This document shows positions 19,049 through 28,682 of a DNA stretch of 64,000 nucleotides, piece by piece. Below the pieces are notes generated by a model. The model was not told the origin of the DNA. It searched no databases and saw only the letters and a program-made list of their open reading frames with translations. The position numbers and the translations under genes were made by a program. The stretch's first letter is position 1, and every line of letters starts with the position of its first letter. The stretch is from Bog-756 sp963745955 (GTDB lineage Bacteria > Actinomycetota > Acidimicrobiia > Acidimicrobiales > RAAP-2), in NCBI GenBank assembly GCA_963745955.1, contig CAVUZI010000007.1, positions 124,001 to 188,000 of the forward strand, given 5' to 3'.

Positions 19049-19261
19049 CCGGGCCGACTGAGGTGCCCGGAGTCCGGCCGACTCACCGGGCCGACGGGAG
19101 CCCGTCCGACTGACCAAGCCGACTGGCCGGCGCGAGCCAGACCGACTGCGGGAAAGGCCCGCGGAAGCCCGTCCGACTGAGTGACCTACCGGGCCGAGTG
19201 ACCGATCGGCAGGAGCCCTTCAGACGGCCCGGCCGGTGGCGGACCCGCAGGACCGCCGAGC
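19049..19261. repeat. degenerate GACTGACC/GCCGACTG repeats in intergenic space
   Basis: Between two convergent genes, imperfect copies of CGGGCCGACTGA, GTCCGACTGACC and GGAGCCCGTCCGACTGA alternate. No coding potential is seen. It is one of several such 3'-end repeat tracts in the window. Confidence 0.6.
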
Positions 19262-19918
19262 TCAGGCGGTCAACGAACCTGTCCGGCCGAGGACGGCCGG
19301 CGTCGTCCCCGTCGAGCCCGGCCACCTCGAGCCGTGGGCGAACTGCAACAGGTCGGCGATGCCGAGAGTGGCATCACCCAGCGCAGCCCGCATCGACCGG
19401 AAGAGCGCCGCTGTCACCCGGGCGTCGCCCAGCGCGCTGTGGTGGTCGTCCCACGACAGCCCGAAGTGGGTGCAGCAGTCGACGAGCCGGGCCCTCCCCT
19501 GCAGGCCGAGGTGGGCCTGGGCCACCGCCAGGGTGTCGACCGAGGGCACGGGGCCCGGAACCAGGCCCCGCCCGCCGGCCCGACGGCACTCGGCCCGGAT
19601 GAAGGAGAGATCGAAGCAGTCGACGTTGTGACCGACCACCACCCGACCGGACAGCCGCTCGGCCAGGTACGGGTGGATCGCCGCGAAGGTGGGCGCCCCG
19701 GCCAGCATCTCCGCCGAGATGCCGTGGATGTGGGTCGGGCCGGGGTCGCAGCCGGGGTCGACCAGGGTGCAGAAGGCTCCGATCTCCCGGCCCGACGGGT
19801 CGAGCACGACCACGCCCACCTCGACGATGCGCTCGTCATCGGCCGAGAAACCGGTGGTCTCCACATCGATCACCGCGAATCCGGGCCCGATCTCACCGGG
19901 GGAACCCACGAAGCCCAC
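19262..19918 (-). CDS. DnaQ-like 3'-5' exonuclease (DEDDh)
   Basis: 218 residues from GTG. ExoI motif IDVETTG (Asp18, Glu20), ExoII VVGHNVDCFDLSF, and ExoIII HHSALGDAR with the His and Asp five residues apart complete the DEDDh site. It matches the stand-alone epsilon-like exonucleases, which proofread or degrade DNA or small RNAs with two metal ions. There is no polymerase-binding tail evident, so it may not be the replicative subunit. Single gene, divergent from the metallophosphoesterase, with a shared 107-base promoter space. Confidence 0.85.
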   Translation of the reverse strand: MGFVGSPGEIGPGFAVIDVETTGFSADDERIVEVGVVVLDPSGREIGAFCTLVDPGCDPGPTHIHGISAEMLAGAPTFAAIHPYLAERLSGRVVVGHNVDCFDLSFIRAECRRAGGRGLVPGPVPSVDTLAVAQAHLGLQGRARLVDCCTHFGLSWDDHHSALGDARVTAALFRSMRAALGDATLGIADLLQFAHGSRWPGSTGTTPAVLGRTGSLTA

Positions 19919-20025
19919 CGTAGATCGCCGGTGTCACAGGGTGGCGCACGCTCGGATGGGACAGGTCCCCGTGCGGCCGGCAGTGAACCGGGGGTGGGCT
20001 ACCGTTCGGGACCGAAAGGACCGCC

Positions 20026-21588
20026 ATGACCTCCATCCGATGGGTGTGCGTCTCCGACCTCCACCTCGGGGCGCTGAACAGCCTGCTGACCAACGTGGAC
20101 GCCGACGGCGAGCACGTCGACGGCTCGGCCGCCTCGCCTGTGCTCACGGCCCTGTGCGAGTGCCTCCGCTCGCTGCGGACGCCGGGCCAGGACCCGCCGG
20201 AGCTGGTCGTGCTGGGAGATCTCTTCGAGCTGGCCCTCACCGCGCCCGAGGACGCGGCAGCCGCCTTCACCCAGTTCATCGACGGACTCCGCCCGGGCAA
20301 GCCCGACGCCGCGGTCGCCCCCGCGCTCCGCTTCGTCCCCGGCAACCACGACCACCACCTCTGGTCGCGGGCCAGCGATGACCGCTATCTGCGGCTGCTG
20401 GCCGAGTCCGCCGCCCCGGCCCCGCGTGATCGCCACGCCACCCACCTGCTGCCGGCCAACGACACAGAACCGGTCCGCGACCGGTTCATCGAGATCCTGG
20501 CCAAGCGGGCCGAACCGGCCACCGCGGTGACCGTGGTCCAGAGCTACCCGAACCTCGGGCTGGTCACCGCGTCCGGCGACCGTGCGGTCATCCTCAGCCA
20601 CGGCCACTTCATCGAGCCGCTCTACCGGATGATGTCGCTGCTCGACACCGTGTTCGGCTCCCCCCGGTCGGGGGCTGTCGAGGCCTGGCAGCTGGAGGCG
20701 GACAACGGCGGGTGGATCGACTTCTTCTGGTCGTCGATGGGCGACAGCGGGGACATCATGCGGGTCACCCGGTCGCTGTACGAGTCCCTGCAGAGCACCG
20801 AGACCATCCACGCCGAGATCTCGGCCATCGAACGGGCCATCAAGGTGGCCGGGGCGTCGCGGGCCAAGGCGGACGTCGAGGCCCATGCCGTGGCCGGGCT
20901 CCTGCGGGCCGGCGTCGGGACGGCGGTCCGCGAGCGTCACCGTGAGGGGATCATCCTGAGCCCGCACGCCGACCAGGGGCTGGCCAGCTACCTCGACGGC
21001 CCGGTGGTCACCCAGGTGGGCGCCGAGATCGGTGCCCCGCGGGACGTGACCTTCGTCTTCGGCCACACCCACAAGCCCTTCGTCGACGTGCGGACGACGA
21101 CGCTGTGCTCGGCTCCGGTCTCGGTGGTCAACACCGGAGGCTGGGTCGTCGACACACCGCAGCTCAACCCCATGAAGGGAGCGTCAGTGATCCTCATCGA
21201 CGAGGAGCTGAACGTGGCCTGCGTCCGCTGCTACCGCGAGGGCACCGACGCCTCCTCCTACCTGGTCGCCATCGAGCCCGGCTCGGCCGGCGGGCCCAAC
21301 CCCCTGGTGGACCAGCTGCGGTCGACCGTCGATGCCGGCCGCGACCCGTGGGCCTCCCTGGCCCAGGCCATCCAGACCACCGTCGGCGACCGGGGCCGAC
21401 AGCTCGACGAGCGGCTGCGCTCGGATGCCTCGACGCTCAACCAGCTCAATCGGGTCGATCAGGGCAACCGGGTCGATCAGGGGGATGGGATCGATCACGA
21501 TCACGGGGACGGGGTCGATCAGGGCAACCGGGCCGATCCGGGGGACGGGCGGTCGCCGGACCCGGACCCGGCCCTGCCTCCGGCCTGA
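20026..21588 (+). CDS. calcineurin-like metallophosphoesterase
   Basis: 520 residues. Motifs in order: CVSDLHLG (Asp11, His13), VVLGDLFE, FVPGNHDHH, ILSHGHF and FVFGHTHKPF, which together form the dinuclear metal site of the calcineurin-like family. A long insertion between GNHD and the final GHTH helix bundle is characteristic of the larger UDP-diacylglucosamine-hydrolase-like or uncharacterised actinobacterial forms. The last ~45 residues are low-complexity (NRVDQGNRVDQGDGIDHDH and so on), arising from an in-frame GGGTCGATCAGGG repeat. It starts at an ATG behind GAAAGGACC. Substrate unknown; cytoplasmic. Confidence 0.8.
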   Translation: MTSIRWVCVSDLHLGALNSLLTNVDADGEHVDGSAASPVLTALCECLRSLRTPGQDPPELVVLGDLFELALTAPEDAAAAFTQFIDGLRPGKPDAAVAPALRFVPGNHDHHLWSRASDDRYLRLLAESAAPAPRDRHATHLLPANDTEPVRDRFIEILAKRAEPATAVTVVQSYPNLGLVTASGDRAVILSHGHFIEPLYRMMSLLDTVFGSPRSGAVEAWQLEADNGGWIDFFWSSMGDSGDIMRVTRSLYESLQSTETIHAEISAIERAIKVAGASRAKADVEAHAVAGLLRAGVGTAVRERHREGIILSPHADQGLASYLDGPVVTQVGAEIGAPRDVTFVFGHTHKPFVDVRTTTLCSAPVSVVNTGGWVVDTPQLNPMKGASVILIDEELNVACVRCYREGTDASSYLVAIEPGSAGGPNPLVDQLRSTVDAGRDPWASLAQAIQTTVGDRGRQLDERLRSDASTLNQLNRVDQGNRVDQGDGIDHDHGDGVDQGNRADPGDGRSPDPDPALPPA

Positions 21589-21660
21589 TCCCGGCCTGAT
21601 CCAAGGGCGGCCCAACGCGGCCCTGCCTCCGGCCTGATCCCGGGCGGCCTGATCCCGGGC
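21440..21660. repeat. tandem GGGTCGATCAGGG and GGCCTGATCCC repeats
   Basis: Imperfect GGGTCGATCAGGG(CAACC/GATGG) units at the 3' end of the metallophosphoesterase are followed, after its stop, by several GGCCTGATCC(CGGGC) units. The second set runs up to the left target-site copy of the IS element, so the insertion went into a repeat tract. Confidence 0.65.
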
Positions 21661-21666
21661 TAATCC
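21657..21666. repeat. target-site duplication, left copy (right copy 23114-23123)
   Basis: GGGCTAATCC lies directly outside both inverted repeats of the IS element. Length 10 falls in the range known for IS4-group elements. Confidence 0.9.
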
Positions 21667-23113
21667 CAATGCCGTTCAGTTAGGGGCTCGGAGCCCCGGG
21701 AATGCTGGCCCGAGGTGGTCCCGTCGGTTGGGGCCAGGACCGATGATGTGCTCGCTTCACATGCCACTTGACGTACTTCCGTTTGACGACACGTGGGTTG
21801 GATCGCAGCCGCCGGGCGGGGTTGAGCCGTCGTGCCAGCAACGTGATGGCGTAACGCCAACCGTGGTCAGCTGAGGGGGGAAAAATCGCGTGCCACTGAG
21901 ATCGAGCGGCGGGCGATGCGGAGGGCGGCGACGAAACTGACCCGGTCGGGGTCGACACCCACCTGATCGGCCGCCTCCCACATGAGGGTGCGGATGGCGT
22001 AGTGACAGCAGAGGTGGCCCCAGACCTCTTGGAGCACGAGGTCGGGCGACTTCGATCGCAGCACGGTGCGAGGGCCGCGCTGATGGGTCTTCAACTCGTC
22101 GAAGGCACTCTCGATCTCCCAACGCTGCGTGTAGGCGGCAGCCAGATCGAGAGCAGAGACATCGTCGGGATCGAGGATGGTGGTGAAGAGCCGGTAGGGC
22201 TCGTCGTTGGTGCGCCCGTCGTCGATCCGGTACTCGATGACTCGGATGGTCAGCGGTGTGGTCTTGCGTCCAGCGTTGCCCGATGGGCGCAGTTCGGCGA
22301 GCCAGGAGCCGTCAGCCAACGTCTCGATCGGGCGTGGCTTCAGGGTGCTGTTGGCCCGCCACAGGAGATCGGCGCCGGTGGCTGCAGCCCGTGACCACAG
22401 GGGAAACCCGCAGAACCCTCGGTCGGCCAGCAGCAGTGTTCCGGGCTGCAGCCGGTCAATCAGCTCGACCGCCAGTGTGTTCTCCGCTGTCGTGTACTTC
22501 CCGACGGCGGCGTCGACGATGGCATGGGTCCCGCACTCGGCCACCGCCACCACCCGGGCCTGGGGGAAGGCAGCCTGTTCGCCCTTCATGACGCCGGGAC
22601 GCCCGAAGTGGGTCGCATTCTCAGGCGTGTCGGCCACGTCGAGGCACGTCCCGTCGATGGCCATCAGCCGTCGCCCACCGAGGAAGGCCCCTGGTGTCTT
22701 CGCTCCGGCCATTGGCGCAGCCACCCGGGTGAACAACACCTGGAGCGGTTCGGGCCCCAACCGGGCCCGGGCCTGGAAGACCGCCGACTTCGAGGGCAGA
22801 ACCATCGGTTCCTCGCCCGATGTCCAGGCCAAGCCGTCGGTCAGCAGCGCCAGCACATCCTCATAGGACCCTTCCGAGTGCAGCGCCATGCCGATGGAGA
22901 AGTAGGCCATGGCCCGCGCCGGCAGCGACCGGTTCCGCTGCTCGGTCCGGCCGCAATCGGCGACCACCTCGTCGACCAACGCTGGTGGGAACGTGCGAGT
23001 CAGCACTCCGACCGACACCAAGTCGGAGAGCCGCCGGTCCGACGCAGGCTTTCGCCAACCACCGCGAGGCACACCGTCAAACTACACCAATGTTGCTTAA
23101 CTGAACGGTATTG
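21667..23113. mobile_element. IS4-family insertion sequence with 10-bp target duplication
   Basis: Ends are imperfect inverted repeats: left CAATGCCGTTCAGTTAGG and right (reverse complement) CAATACCGTTCAGTTAAG. They match at 16 of 18 positions. The element is 1447 bp and carries a single transposase gene. The flanks carry an identical 10-bp direct repeat, GGGCTAATCC, at 21657-21666 and 23114-23123. Intact duplication, intact inverted repeats and an unbroken transposase all argue for recent transposition. Confidence 0.93.
21867..23072 (-). CDS. IS4-family DDE transposase
   Basis: 401 residues from a GTG. It starts with an IS4-type N-terminal region (LSDLVSVGVLTRTFPPALVDEVVADCGRTEQR). The DDE catalytic core has MAIDGTCLDVADTPEN (first Asp), LLLADRGFCGF (second Asp) and the family Y-R-E-K signature YTQRWEIESAFDELK (Glu). 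The protein is uninterrupted. About 200 bp of non-coding DNA remain at its 3' side inside the element. Its codon use is GC-rich like the host genome. Confidence 0.93.
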   Translation of the reverse strand: MPRGGWRKPASDRRLSDLVSVGVLTRTFPPALVDEVVADCGRTEQRNRSLPARAMAYFSIGMALHSEGSYEDVLALLTDGLAWTSGEEPMVLPSKSAVFQARARLGPEPLQVLFTRVAAPMAGAKTPGAFLGGRRLMAIDGTCLDVADTPENATHFGRPGVMKGEQAAFPQARVVAVAECGTHAIVDAAVGKYTTAENTLAVELIDRLQPGTLLLADRGFCGFPLWSRAAATGADLLWRANSTLKPRPIETLADGSWLAELRPSGNAGRKTTPLTIRVIEYRIDDGRTNDEPYRLFTTILDPDDVSALDLAAAYTQRWEIESAFDELKTHQRGPRTVLRSKSPDLVLQEVWGHLCCHYAIRTLMWEAADQVGVDPDRVSFVAALRIARRSISVARDFSPLS

Positions 23114-23154
23114 GGGCTAATCCAGGGTGACCCGGGCCGGGCAGGCCGGGCCAC

Positions 23155-25005
23155 TCACGTACTCGCCCCGACCAGTTCGGCCAGCTCCTCGGCCACGTCC
23201 GCATCGTGCTTGTCCTCGTCCTCCTTGGCCTTCTTCGGGCTCCACCGGCCCCGGTTCAAGAAGATGGTGGGGATGAACAGGATCATGCCGCCCACGCACA
23301 CCCAGAACCAGCGCTGCCACTGCTTGGGTGACTTGGCCACGCCGTTGAGCAGCTTGTCCAGCTGGGCCTGATGGGCCGACAGGTAGGTGAGCTGGGACTC
23401 GTAGGGCACCACGTACTTGTTGAGGGCGGTCAGGTGGGCGATGGCCTTGGCGAAGACCACCGGGCCGACCGCCTTCTCGAAGGCGGCCAGGTTGGCCGGC
23501 GTCGGGTGCTTGTTGGCGGCGGCGGCGATGGGCGCGTTCTGGGGGGAGCTCAGGACCTTCAGCCAGCTGGCGTTGGCCTCGGCGAAGGCCACCGAAGCCG
23601 GATGGGCCAGCTGGAAGGCCTGGACGTTGAACGGTGCGTTGCCGGTGGGCGGCGTCTGGGCGTAGACGAGGTTGTCGACCACCGGGTTGACCGCGTTGAC
23701 CACCAGTGGGAGGAAGATGAAGGAGAGGCCCACCGTCAACCGGAGGATCCATCCCCACAGGGCGAGCCCGGTGCCCACCAGGGCCGGGTTCCTGGCTTCG
23801 ACCATCTCGGTGTAGGCGGCCATCCACGGCGCGTAGGTCAGCGAGATGAAGGCGGCCAGCAGCACCTCCAGGGTGATCAGCGTGCCGAAGCCGGTGTAGG
23901 GGTGGTCGGCCTGGCGCAGGAAGATGATGAGCATGACGATGGAGCCGGCCGCGCCCACCAGCATGAGCGGCTTTCGCACCCGCAGCTTGTCGGACAGCAC
24001 GCCGAAGATGATGAGGGCGACGGCGTCGGCCCCCCAGTACCAGGTGTTGAGATAGTTGGCGTCCGAGGTGGTCAGGTTGAGGCCGTCGGAGCTCTTGAAC
24101 ACGGTGGCCCAGTAGATGGTGAAAAAGGCCGAGGCCGCGTAGTACACGAGCAGGAAGAGCGAGATGCCGACAGCCGAGCCGATCAGGTCCCACTTGAGGA
24201 TCTGGCGCCACGGATGGGTGGTGGCGGTCAGGATCTCGGCCTCCGACAGGCCCCTGGCCCGGGCCTCGACCAGGGCCCTGTCCTGTTCGGACACCATCAA
24301 CTGGTCGCGCAGACTGGAGGACAGGTCCTTCATCCAGAACAGGGCGAGCACGAAGACCACCAGCGAGCTGATGCCGGAGATGAGGAACTGGCTCTTGAAC
24401 CCCGACACCCCGCTGTTGCGCAGGAAGTGGTTGAGGGTGTTGGTGGCCACGATGGAGGTGATCAGGCTGCCGGCCACCGGCCCCACCGTCCAGAAGCCCA
24501 TGGCCGAGGCCCGTCCCAGCTGCGGGCTGAAGTCGCGGACCAGAGCCGGGGTGGCCACCAGGATGGCGCCCTCCACCAGACCGAGGGCGGAGATGACCAC
24601 GGCGAACTGCCACTGGGTCGTCGTGGCCGGCACCCCCACCGCCACCAGCAGCCCGACGAGCAGCAGCCCGTAGATGATCACGTTGGACCGGCCCAGCTTG
24701 TCGGTCTTGCTGGCCGGCAGTGAGGCGAAGGCGCCGATGAGGTTGGACACCACCACGATGCCCACGTAGAAGGCGAAGGACATGTGGTAGTACTGCAGAA
24801 TCTGCGGGGTCACCCCGGTCTGCGTGAAGTAGGTGTAGTAGAGGACGATGGTGGCCAGCACGGCCAGGGCCAGGTAGGCGGTGCGCTTGGCGTTGGCCGG
24901 ATACTCGTCGATCTCGTGGACGAACAGGAAGCGGAACAGCGCACCGTGGCGCGGTGCCGCCCCACCACCTGCGCCCGGAGCCGCCACCGATGTGTCTGCT
25001 GCCAT
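23155..25005 (-). CDS. MFS transporter
   Basis: 616 residues from an ATG behind GGGGGAA. There are twelve predicted membrane segments with MFS features: GAFASLPASKTDKLGRSNVII after TM2, and GVLSDKLRVRKPLMLVG in the second half. A long soluble insertion of about 110 residues before the last helix (from VYAQTPPTGNAPF to VAKSPKQWQR) and a charged tail (KKAKEDEDKHDADVAEEL) are unusual for MFS. The gene closes the leftward acyl-CoA operon, 125 bases after the dehydrogenase, so it is the likely importer of that pathway's substrate. The frame is intact throughout. Confidence 0.85.
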   Translation of the reverse strand: MAADTSVAAPGAGGGAAPRHGALFRFLFVHEIDEYPANAKRTAYLALAVLATIVLYYTYFTQTGVTPQILQYYHMSFAFYVGIVVVSNLIGAFASLPASKTDKLGRSNVIIYGLLLVGLLVAVGVPATTTQWQFAVVISALGLVEGAILVATPALVRDFSPQLGRASAMGFWTVGPVAGSLITSIVATNTLNHFLRNSGVSGFKSQFLISGISSLVVFVLALFWMKDLSSSLRDQLMVSEQDRALVEARARGLSEAEILTATTHPWRQILKWDLIGSAVGISLFLLVYYAASAFFTIYWATVFKSSDGLNLTTSDANYLNTWYWGADAVALIIFGVLSDKLRVRKPLMLVGAAGSIVMLIIFLRQADHPYTGFGTLITLEVLLAAFISLTYAPWMAAYTEMVEARNPALVGTGLALWGWILRLTVGLSFIFLPLVVNAVNPVVDNLVYAQTPPTGNAPFNVQAFQLAHPASVAFAEANASWLKVLSSPQNAPIAAAANKHPTPANLAAFEKAVGPVVFAKAIAHLTALNKYVVPYESQLTYLSAHQAQLDKLLNGVAKSPKQWQRWFWVCVGGMILFIPTIFLNRGRWSPKKAKEDEDKHDADVAEELAELVGAST

Positions 25006-25130
25006 GGCAATTCCCCCAGTGCTCGGTGCCGGCGACCCTCCCCGGTCCCGCTGCGACCGTAGCGCACCGGCGGTAGGCCGCGGGCGGTTCGGTTCCCCGG
25101 TGGGATCCGGGCGACCAGGGAGGCCGGGCC

Positions 25131-26260
25131 TCAGGCGTCGAGCACGGCCGCAGCCACCAGCTCCTCGAGGTAGCGGGTGTCCCACCACGAGATCTGGAGC
25201 TGCTTGGCCCGGCGGAAGTAGAGCTGGATGTCGAACTCGACGGTGAACCCGATGCCCCCGAAGATCTGCTGGGCGGTGGCGGTCACGTCGCGGAAGGCCT
25301 GGCAGGCGAAGAGCTTGGCCATCGGGGCCAGCTTGGCCACGCTCCGGCCCTCCGAGCGGGCCCACGCCGCCTCGTGGACCAGTACCTCGGCACCGTCCAC
25401 GGTGGTGGCCCCGTCGGCCAGGTAGTGGGCCAGGGCCTGGAACGCGCCCAGCGGCTTGTCGAACTGCTGGCGGTCCTTGGCGTACTGCACGGTGATGTCC
25501 ATGGCGTACTGGGCGCCGCCGACGGCCTGGGCCGCGGCCATGATGATCCCGTCGTGCATGACCGTGTCCCACGTGGACCACCCGGTGCCGGCCGCCCCGA
25601 TGCGATCGGCCGGGGTGACCCGGACATGATCGAGGTCGACCCGGTACTGGGTGTCCGAGGCGATGCTCATCTGCTGGGTCAGGGTCACGCCCTCGGCACC
25701 GGTGTCGACCACGAAGAGATCGACGTCGCCGGGAGCGTCCCCCGTCCGGGCCAGGACGATCAGCGCGGCGGCGGCCTTGGCGAAGGCCACGTGGCGCTTG
25801 GTGCCGGTGATGGCGAAGCCGTCGCCGTCGGGGACGGCGCGGACCTGGACGCCCGTCTGCCCGAAGCCGTTCTCCGGCTCGAGCCAGGCCGGGGTCAGGA
25901 TGGCCTCGCCGGTCACCAGCCGGGGCAGCCACGCCTGCTTCTGCTCGTCGCTCCCGGCAACGGCCAGCGCGCCGCCGGCCAGGATGGAGCTGACGAAGTG
26001 GGGCGAGGGGGCCAGCGATCGGCCGAACTCCTCGTAGAGGACCACCGACTCCAGCGCCGTCATGGCCGAACCGCCGTACTCCTCGGGGAGCTGCAGACCG
26101 ATGAGGTCGAGATGGGCCAGCTGCTTCCAGAGCTCGGGTGAGTACCCGATGGGATCGTCCTCGAGCTGGCGGACCACCTGAGCGGGCAGGCCGTGGCGCA
26201 CACCCCGCGTACCGTCTCCCGCAGCATCTCTTGTTCGGCACTGAATTGCAGGTCCAGCAT
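25131..26260 (-). CDS. acyl-CoA dehydrogenase family protein, short subunit-like (frameshifted at N-terminus)
   Basis: The start at 26260 (behind AAGAGGAGAG) gives MLDLQFSAEQEMLRETVRGV, and one frame change near 26198 leads into RHGLPAQVVRQLEDDPIG. Further motifs: LDLIGLQLPEEYGGS, the shortened mid-domain ILTPAWLEPENGFG, YAKDRQQFDKPLGAFQALAH, and QIFGGIGFTVEFDIQLYFRRAK. Length is about 375 residues. The family dehydrogenates acyl-CoA to enoyl-CoA with FAD. Mycobacterial steroid pathways use two unequal ACADs as a heterotetramer, and this gene with the one at 28683 could be such a pair. That is inference. Confidence 0.8.
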
Positions 26261-26345
26261 GGTCAGCTCTCCTCTTCGGGTGATGCTTGGTGGGATGCGG
26301 CAGGTGATGGCTCGCCGGATGCGACGGTTGATGGCCCCGGGCCGG

Positions 26346-26834
26346 TCATGGCTGCCACCGGTCGCCGCTGCGGGTCCAGGGGTTGTCGTCCTCGTCCACC
26401 GGCAGCGCCACCCGGGCTTGGCAGGTGGTCTTCGGGTCACCTTCGACCGAGACGGCGATGTCGAGTGCCGCCCAACCGCACCCGGTGTCGTCGACCCCGG
26501 TGTCGGTGACCACGCCGGTGAACACCATGGTGTCGCCCGGGAAGATGGAGCCGAGCATCCGGAAGGTCATCCGTCGCAACCGCCCGTAGGGGCCGGTCCA
26601 GTCGGTCACGAACCGCTCGAACCAGGCCGCCTGGTTGGGTGTGTTGAGGAAGATGTCGCGGGTCCCGTTCCGGTGCACGGCGAAATCCTTGTCGTGGTGC
26701 ATGGGCCGCCAGTCGCGGGCGGCCAGTGCGCCCAGCACCACGGTGGTGGCGGTGACCGGGTAGGCCAGCTCGGGCAGCTCGTCCCCCACCTTCACGTCCG
26801 AGAGGAGCAGGCGGGTGACCGCGGGTGCGCTCAT
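26346..26834 (-). CDS. MaoC-like hotdog dehydratase subunit
   Basis: 162 residues. The core reads LAARDWRPMHHDKDFA, which is the MaoC hydratase D-x-x-x-x-H signature, followed by IFLNTPNQAAWFERFVTDW and GDTMVFTGVVTD. Such proteins hydrate enoyl-CoA to 3-hydroxyacyl-CoA. Its ATG overlaps the stop of the upstream FAS1-like dehydratase gene by four bases (ATGA), so the two are probably made as a heterodimer. The catalytic Asp and His are on this subunit, as in other split MaoC pairs such as ChsH1-ChsH2. Confidence 0.85.
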   Translation of the reverse strand: MSAPAVTRLLLSDVKVGDELPELAYPVTATTVVLGALAARDWRPMHHDKDFAVHRNGTRDIFLNTPNQAAWFERFVTDWTGPYGRLRRMTFRMLGSIFPGDTMVFTGVVTDTGVDDTGCGWAALDIAVSVEGDPKTTCQARVALPVDEDDNPWTRSGDRWQP

Positions 26835-27370
26835 GACCGGGCCGCCGTTGCGTCCGCGGCCTCGGTCCGCCGGTAGCCGAACCCGGTGTAGCTCTCGACG
26901 GCCACCAGTTCGCCGCGCTGGTTCCGGTACTCGACATCGATGACCCAGAACCGTCCCGTGCCCAGCTTGGTCGTCTTCTCGTCGCTCACCGACCGGAGGA
27001 TCTGCCGGGTCACCAGCCTGTCGCCGGGCCGGACCGGCTCGTGGAAGACGATGGTGTTGTCGCTCATCACCGCCTCGGGCAGCCCGAGGCCCTCCTTCAG
27101 GTCGAAGTGCACCTGGAGGGGCAACCCCATGGTGGTCCGTCCGGGCGCCCAGTGGTGGGGGCGGAACCACACCGAGACCATGGTCGGTGGCGCGATCGGC
27201 CCCCCGGTGACCGCCTCGGCCACCTGCTCGTCCCAGAAGATGGGGTTGCCGTTCTCCACCGACGAGCACGTGGTCCACACGTAGCCCTGTTCGACGGGGA
27301 ACTCCCCCTCCTCCTCGTACTGCTCGACCCCGATGAGGCCTTCGATGTCGTCGATGCCGATGGCGCTCAA
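26831..27370 (-). CDS. MaoC N-terminal / FAS1-like dehydratase domain protein
   Basis: 179 residues. It has a hotdog fold of the MaoC_dehydratas N type: GPIAPPTMVSVWFRPHHW, GLPLQVHFDLKEGLGLPEAVMSDN, VRPGDRLVTRQILRSVSDEK and SYTGFGYRR. It lacks the D-x-x-x-x-H catalytic motif, which is on the partner at 26346. It starts with TTG overlapping the CoA transferase TGA (TTGA). Gene order, overlap and motif split all point to an obligate two-subunit enoyl-CoA hydratase. Confidence 0.85.
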   Translation of the reverse strand: MSAIGIDDIEGLIGVEQYEEEGEFPVEQGYVWTTCSSVENGNPIFWDEQVAEAVTGGPIAPPTMVSVWFRPHHWAPGRTTMGLPLQVHFDLKEGLGLPEAVMSDNTIVFHEPVRPGDRLVTRQILRSVSDEKTTKLGTGRFWVIDVEYRNQRGELVAVESYTGFGYRRTEAADATAARS

Positions 27371-28666
27371 GCCACGATCCCCCGTTCCCGTAGACCGCCG
27401 ATGTGCGATGGAGTCAGCCCCGCCCCGGCCAGGAGCCGGTCGGTGTCGGTGTGCCGCGGGTCACCGGCCACCACCGGTTCGCCGGGCGACCGCATGCCGG
27501 CCAGGACCGGTCCGACCTGGCGGAAACGGGTCGGCTCGCCCCCGCCGACCCCGCCGGCCGCGCCGGATGCCCCGGAACCCGCGCGGAGTCCCCGGATGCC
27601 CCGGTGACCCCGGTGACGGCGTCGACGAAGGCATGACGGGCGAGGAACTGTTCGTCCCCGACCAGTTCGGCCACCGACAGCACCGGCGTGACGCAGGTGT
27701 CGGCCGCGGCCAGCTCGGCCACCCAGGTGTCACGGTCCTTGGCCGCGAAGGCCGCCTTGAAGTCGGAACGGATCTTGTCCTGGACGCCGTCGTCGAGCTG
27801 GTGGTCCCGCCCACTGCTCGCACCCGAGGAGCCGGCACAGGTTGGCGTAGAACTTGGGCTCGATAGCCCCCACGGCCAGCCAGCCGCCGTCTGCGGCCTG
27901 GTACGTGTCGTAGCAGGCGTAGCGACCGGTGATGATGTTCTGGCCGTGGCCGACGTCGGCCCCGGTGGCCAGGTACTCGTCGACCGCCAGCGAGGTGAGC
28001 CAGAGCACGCCGTCGGCGATGGACACGTCGAGGTGCACACCCGGCCCGCCCGCGGCCCGCCCGACCAGCGCGGCCATCACGGCCAAGGCCGCATGCATGC
28101 CCGCCGCCGGCGGCATCGGCGATGGTGGCACCCGACACCGGGGGGCCGCCGTCGGCGGCGGGCTCGGTGGTGGCCAGGTACCCGCCCTGGGCCAGGTAGT
28201 TGATGTCGTGGCCGGCCCAGGCGGCGCGGGGCCCGTTCTGGCCGTAGCCGGTGGTCGAGCACAGGATGATCCCCGGATTGACGGCACAGAGATCCTCGAA
28301 CCCGATGCCCAACCGATCGACCACCCCCGGCCGGAAGCTCTCGACCACGACGTCCGCCGTCCGCACCAGGGCCAGGAACGCCTGGCGGCCCTCTTCGACC
28401 TTGAGGTCGATGGCCGTGCGTAGGAGATAGCGCGATCCGCTGTAGGCGTAGAAGGGCGGCGTGATGGGTTGGGCTCCCGTCCCCGGGACCGCACCCACTT
28501 TGACCACGGTGGCGCCGTAGTCGGCCAGCAGGCGGGTGCACCGCGCCGCGGGACCGACGCTGGCCAGGTCGAGCACGGTGACACCTTCCAGCGGTCCGCC
28601 CGGGCTGTCGGATCCGGTGGACGGCGACGGCGCGACGGCTCGGGCGGCGGGAGGTGGGTCGGTCAC
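27367..28666 (-). CDS. CaiB/BaiF-family CoA transferase (at least three frameshifts)
   Basis: The frames join as: LEGVTVLDLASVGPAARCTRLLADYGATVVKV, then NPGIILCSTTGYGQNGP and HDINYLAQGGYLA; MHAALAVMAALVGRAAGGPG and VHLDVSIADGVLWL; RDHQLDDGVQDKIRSD, then DTCVTPVLSVAELVGD; and finally FRQVGPVLAGM to a TGA at 27367. These are class III CoA transferase / alpha-methylacyl-CoA racemase family motifs, with the conserved Asp expected near GHDINY. The breaks lie at about 28101 (extra G), 27807 and 27545-27595. It lies 16 bases after the dehydrogenase stop and overlaps the next gene by four bases. It probably activates the substrate acid with CoA, or racemises the alpha-methyl group. Confidence 0.8.
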
Positions 28667-28682
28667 GGGCGTCGGGCGCGGA

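Noticed and set aside
23155..26241. Single 1028-residue fused ORF joining the dehydrogenase region and MFS transporter
   Set aside because: The N-terminal part is the acyl-CoA dehydrogenase read in a wrong frame. The MFS gene has its own ATG and ribosome-binding site at 25005.
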